A stretch of 8,921 nucleotides of DNA, taken from an uncultured Butyrivibrio sp. GTDB taxonomy: Bacteria > Bacillota > Clostridia > Lachnospirales > Lachnospiraceae. Made by a program: the position numbers and the translations under genes. Every line of letters begins with the position of its first letter. The first letter of the stretch is position 1. The DNA lies in the NCBI GenBank assembly GCA_947169985.1, contig CAMVRW010000090.1:1-8921 (forward strand), given 5' to 3'. The notes under the pieces were generated by a model, which saw only the letters and a list, made by a program, of their open reading frames with translations, made no database searches and was not told the origin of the DNA. This document shows positions 6,230-8,921 of this stretch, piece by piece.

Positions 6230-8881
6230 ATGAAACGGCCGTTAAGCCTTCTGGCTTTAATTCTTACGACGGCTGTCTTGATCTATCTACAGTTTTGTTT
6301 ATCTGATATTACGGGAAGGGAGCCTGGTTGCGGCGATGGTGATTTGATCACTATAGTCGGGCAGGTTCAGGGAAAAGAGTTTCGAAAGAGCTTTTCCGGC
6401 GAGATCCTTCCTGTGATCTACCTATTTCCAAAGGAACAGAATATTTCGGATGATCATCTGATCCAGTGCTATCTGGATTCTGCAGATTCTTTGCCTTCTA
6501 TCGGGCAGTATGTCCGTGTAAGCGGAAAGGTAAAGGCCTTTCAGGCCCCTACAAATCCAGGGGAATTCGACAGTCGTTTGTATTATTCAACTTTAAAAAT
6601 TTCATACAGATTAAGTGGGAGCAAGGTTCTTGCCTGCGGAGGAGATCCGGACAATTACAGGGAATCTCTTTTCAGGATTAGGATGTTTTTTGAGCATGTC
6701 CTTGATGAGTGTCTTTCTTCCGAGGATCCCGCCATCATGAAGGCTATGCTCCTTGGTGACAAAGCCTACATGGATTCCGAGATCAAGGATATGTACAAGG
6801 ACAGTGGGATCATCCATATCCTGGCTGTCAGTGGCCTCCACATTTCCATAATTGGTATGGGTATCTATGAACTGCTAAGAAGGTTCAGCCTGTGGGCAGC
6901 TTCGCGGGTGGAGAGAGCGGCTTGGCGACGTACTGTGGCTAGGACGCATACTGTTATCCGTAAGCCTAAAGCTGCCCGAAATACAGCAGATGTATGTACG
7001 AACATAGTTCCGACGGTGGTTGCAATTGCCTTCATGTATTCCTACGGAATTATGTGCGGAATGGGAACGTCTTCCTTCCGTGCTATATGCATGTTCACCA
7101 TCCGACTCTTGGCGCCTGTGGTTGGCAGGACCTATGATATCTTAAGCGCCCTTTCCCTGGCGGAAATACTGCTTTTGCTGGATCAGCCCTTGTACCTTTA
7201 TAACAGCGGATTTCTTTTTTCCTTCGGAGCAGTACTTGGAATCACAGTCATAAAGCCTTTGTTTGTTCCCGCCAAGAAATTGGCAGGGTGTGAGGATATG
7301 CAGATGAAGTTCGTGGGCGATGATGAACATACGGGGGTGCTATGGGCTTGGTTGCAAGGGAAAAGGTCAACAAATGGAATTAGTACTGACAATAACGGCG
7401 GGAAATGGTGGCTCGAAGTACTTGATCACTTCGTGGAAAGTGACGTCTACAGGACCGTTGTTGATGTGTTTGACGTTCAGGGGAGAATGCTTGGGCTCCT
7501 GGATGGATTGATTTCCTGTCTGGCAGTCACAGCCATAACGTTGCCTGTGTACGCGTGCTTTTACTATGCGTTCCCACTGCATTCTCTTGTGCTGAACCTT
7601 ATGGTTATCCCGGTGATGGGCATTCTCATGCTTGCAGGCATCATGTGCATGCTACTTGGGGCTGGATTTCTTTTGCTAGGAGTTGCTATAAGCCCTGGTG
7701 TTGGATTGCCATTGTTGGCAAACACTTACGATGTAGGCGCTGGTACAATACTGAGCTCGAGGGTGCTAGGTGCGGATTTTTCTATGCCCTTACTGATAAA
7801 ACTTCCTGGAGGTGTGGTGCATGGGATTCTGGCGATTTACAGATGGCTGTGCTCTGGAAGCTCCGTGCGAAGCACTTTCACCTGGTACATGGGGCATTCT
7901 GACAAGTGGCAGGTGGCTCTTTACGTGACGCTGATCGTGATCTTCATTCTGGTATCCAAGAGTCTTCAGTGGGAGGTCGTAAGAGAACACATCAACAATA
8001 TGTTTTTAGCGGATGTTATACGGGGAGTTGTTCTGGTGATAGCGCTAGTTGTGCTTACATATCATCGCGTACCTGACCTAGAGATTAGCATGATCGATGT
8101 AGGACAGGGGGATGGGATAGTTATATCCTCAGCAGGCAATAACATTTTGATTGATGGGGGAAGCACCTCCAAGAAGAATGTGGGCAAGTATCAGATTATT
8201 CCATTTCTGAAATACAAGGGAATAGGAAAGCTTGATGCTGTAGTAGTGACTCATGAAGATGAGGATCACATCAGCGGAATCTTTGAGATTATGGATGACA
8301 TGGAAAAGGGCGGAATCAGGATAAAGCAGCTCATCCTCCCTGAAGTGGCAGATAGTTCCAGAGGAGACAACTATCATGAACTTGAGCAAAGGGCTAGGAA
8401 CCTGGGGATTTCTATAGCTTACATTAACGAGGGAGAATCCTTTGGCCTGGGAAAGGTGCAATTTACCTGCCTGAACCCTGAACTTGGAATGACATCGGAT
8501 GGAGCTAACGCCTATTCCACAGTTCTTTTCATGGAATATGAGTATTTCACAGCTCTTTTCACCGGGGACGTTGAAGGCGCAGGGCAGGATTACCTTAAGA
8601 GTGTGATAAGAAGTGACCCTGAGAAATACGCCAATTTATCCCTGCTCAAGGTAGCTCACCATGGCTCCCAGTACACTACCGATGAAGAGTTTCTGGACCT
8701 TACGAAACCCGAGCTTGCAATCATAAGCTGCGGCCGAGACAACTCCTACGGCCATCCCCACGAAGCGCTCCTTGAAAGGCTTGATGAGGTTGGAACAACA
8801 GTCTACAGAACTGATAAAGGGGGATGCATCAGCATTGCTGTGCAAGGAAAGAAAAAGCTGATGACTTGCTTCGTTCCATAG
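6230..8881 (+). CDS. comEC: ComEC/Rec2-family DNA uptake channel with C-terminal MBL domain
   Basis: ComEC forms the membrane channel that carries single-stranded DNA into the cytoplasm during transformation. This 883-residue protein is longer than the usual 750-800. An N-terminal helix (about 5-23) precedes an external OB-fold-like region (about 38-135) holding Cys34, Cys80 and Cys136. Bacillus ComEC has an essential disulfide in this region. The Competence domain carries MLLGDKAYMD (173-182), HILAVSGLHISIIG (196-209) and FLFSFGAVLGI (328-338). The C-terminal metallo-beta-lactamase domain (about 617-880) has DVGQGDGI (623-630), IDGG (641-644), metal motif HEDEDH (675-680), FTGD (777-780), VAHHGS (808-813) and SYGHPH (839-844), all intact and typical of the family. 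Extra segments are seen at about 216-256 (Arg-rich), 346-420 and 494-522. The putative nuclease activity and DNA uptake in this organism are inferred. Confidence 0.93.
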   Translation: MKRPLSLLALILTTAVLIYLQFCLSDITGREPGCGDGDLITIVGQVQGKEFRKSFSGEILPVIYLFPKEQNISDDHLIQCYLDSADSLPSIGQYVRVSGKVKAFQAPTNPGEFDSRLYYSTLKISYRLSGSKVLACGGDPDNYRESLFRIRMFFEHVLDECLSSEDPAIMKAMLLGDKAYMDSEIKDMYKDSGIIHILAVSGLHISIIGMGIYELLRRFSLWAASRVERAAWRRTVARTHTVIRKPKAARNTADVCTNIVPTVVAIAFMYSYGIMCGMGTSSFRAICMFTIRLLAPVVGRTYDILSALSLAEILLLLDQPLYLYNSGFLFSFGAVLGITVIKPLFVPAKKLAGCEDMQMKFVGDDEHTGVLWAWLQGKRSTNGISTDNNGGKWWLEVLDHFVESDVYRTVVDVFDVQGRMLGLLDGLISCLAVTAITLPVYACFYYAFPLHSLVLNLMVIPVMGILMLAGIMCMLLGAGFLLLGVAISPGVGLPLLANTYDVGAGTILSSRVLGADFSMPLLIKLPGGVVHGILAIYRWLCSGSSVRSTFTWYMGHSDKWQVALYVTLIVIFILVSKSLQWEVVREHINNMFLADVIRGVVLVIALVVLTYHRVPDLEISMIDVGQGDGIVISSAGNNILIDGGSTSKKNVGKYQIIPFLKYKGIGKLDAVVVTHEDEDHISGIFEIMDDMEKGGIRIKQLILPEVADSSRGDNYHELEQRARNLGISIAYINEGESFGLGKVQFTCLNPELGMTSDGANAYSTVLFMEYEYFTALFTGDVEGAGQDYLKSVIRSDPEKYANLSLLKVAHHGSQYTTDEEFLDLTKPELAIISCGRDNSYGHPHEALLERLDEVGTTVYRTDKGGCISIAVQGKKKLMTCFVP

Positions 8882-8918
8882 GGAAATCGTATCCCAAGGA
8901 GAACACATTCATCAGCTT
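8855..8918. repeat. 10-bp inverted repeat around the comEC stop codon
   Basis: AAGCTGATGA (8855-8864) and TCATCAGCTT (8909-8918) are perfect reverse complements separated by 44 bases that include the comEC stop. A smaller GGGA/TCCC pairing (8881-8884 with 8892-8895) lies inside. No T run is visible before the window ends, so this is not a recognisable terminator, and one such match in 9 kb can arise by chance. Confidence 0.3.
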
Positions 8919-8921
8919 CAA
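8882..8921 (+). other. Short tail after comEC with no start codon visible
   Basis: The last 40 bases contain AAGGAG (8896-8901), which resembles a ribosome binding site, but no ATG, GTG or TTG follows before the window ends. Any downstream gene would start at least 20 bases from that site, so the match is probably accidental. Confidence 0.4.

Noticed and set aside
1..8921. Mobile element, phage, CRISPR or defence system
   Set aside because: No transposase, integrase, long terminal inverted repeats, spaced direct repeats or nuclease/toxin cassettes were found. All genes fit a compact chromosomal operon.

Overview
The window looks like chromosomal DNA of a low-to-mid-GC, Gram-positive anaerobe of the Clostridia, most plausibly a Lachnospiraceae member of the Butyrivibrio type. 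The reasons are three predicted secreted or lipid-anchored proteins, purine-rich Shine-Dalgarno sites, a Leu-CTT/Lys-AAG/Arg-AGA codon preference and the gene families present. The taxonomic call is an inference, since no rRNA or other marker lies in the window. All genes are on the + strand and tightly packed. No mobile element, tRNA, rRNA or CRISPR array was seen.

Layout. (1) 1-636: the C-terminal half of acetylornithine aminotransferase (argD), cut by the window edge. (2) 633-2159: an extracellular solute-binding protein whose start overlaps the argD stop (ATGA), with an unusual acidic insertion and no transporter permease or ATPase nearby. (3) 2156-2222: the main gap near the left side, with a plausible sigma-A promoter (TTGAAT, 17 bp, TAGAAT). 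(4) 2223-3029: a ComEA-like DNA-binding protein (SLBB plus helix-hairpin-helix) predicted to be a lipoprotein. (5) 3051-5227: an OmpR-family response regulator and its HAMP-type sensor histidine kinase. (6) 5248-6180: a lipoprotein with two GerMN domains. (7) 6181-6229: a short gap with a GC-rich hairpin. (8) 6230-8881: a full-length ComEC/Rec2 DNA-uptake channel with its C-terminal metallo-beta-lactamase domain.

How they may work together. From 2223 to 8881 the gaps are only 2-49 bp, so comEA, regulator, kinase, GerMN protein and comEC look like one transcription unit, possibly attenuated before comEC. ComEA (DNA receptor) and ComEC (channel) are the core of natural-transformation DNA uptake. 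Here they flank a complete two-component system plus a surface lipoprotein, in place of the usual compact comEA-comEB-comEC order. Regulator, kinase and GerMN lipoprotein recall actinobacterial mtrA-mtrB-lpqB, where the lipoprotein modulates the kinase from outside. The most interesting hypothesis is therefore an envelope-sensing module built into a DNA-uptake operon. This rests on gene order and domain recognition, not on experiment.
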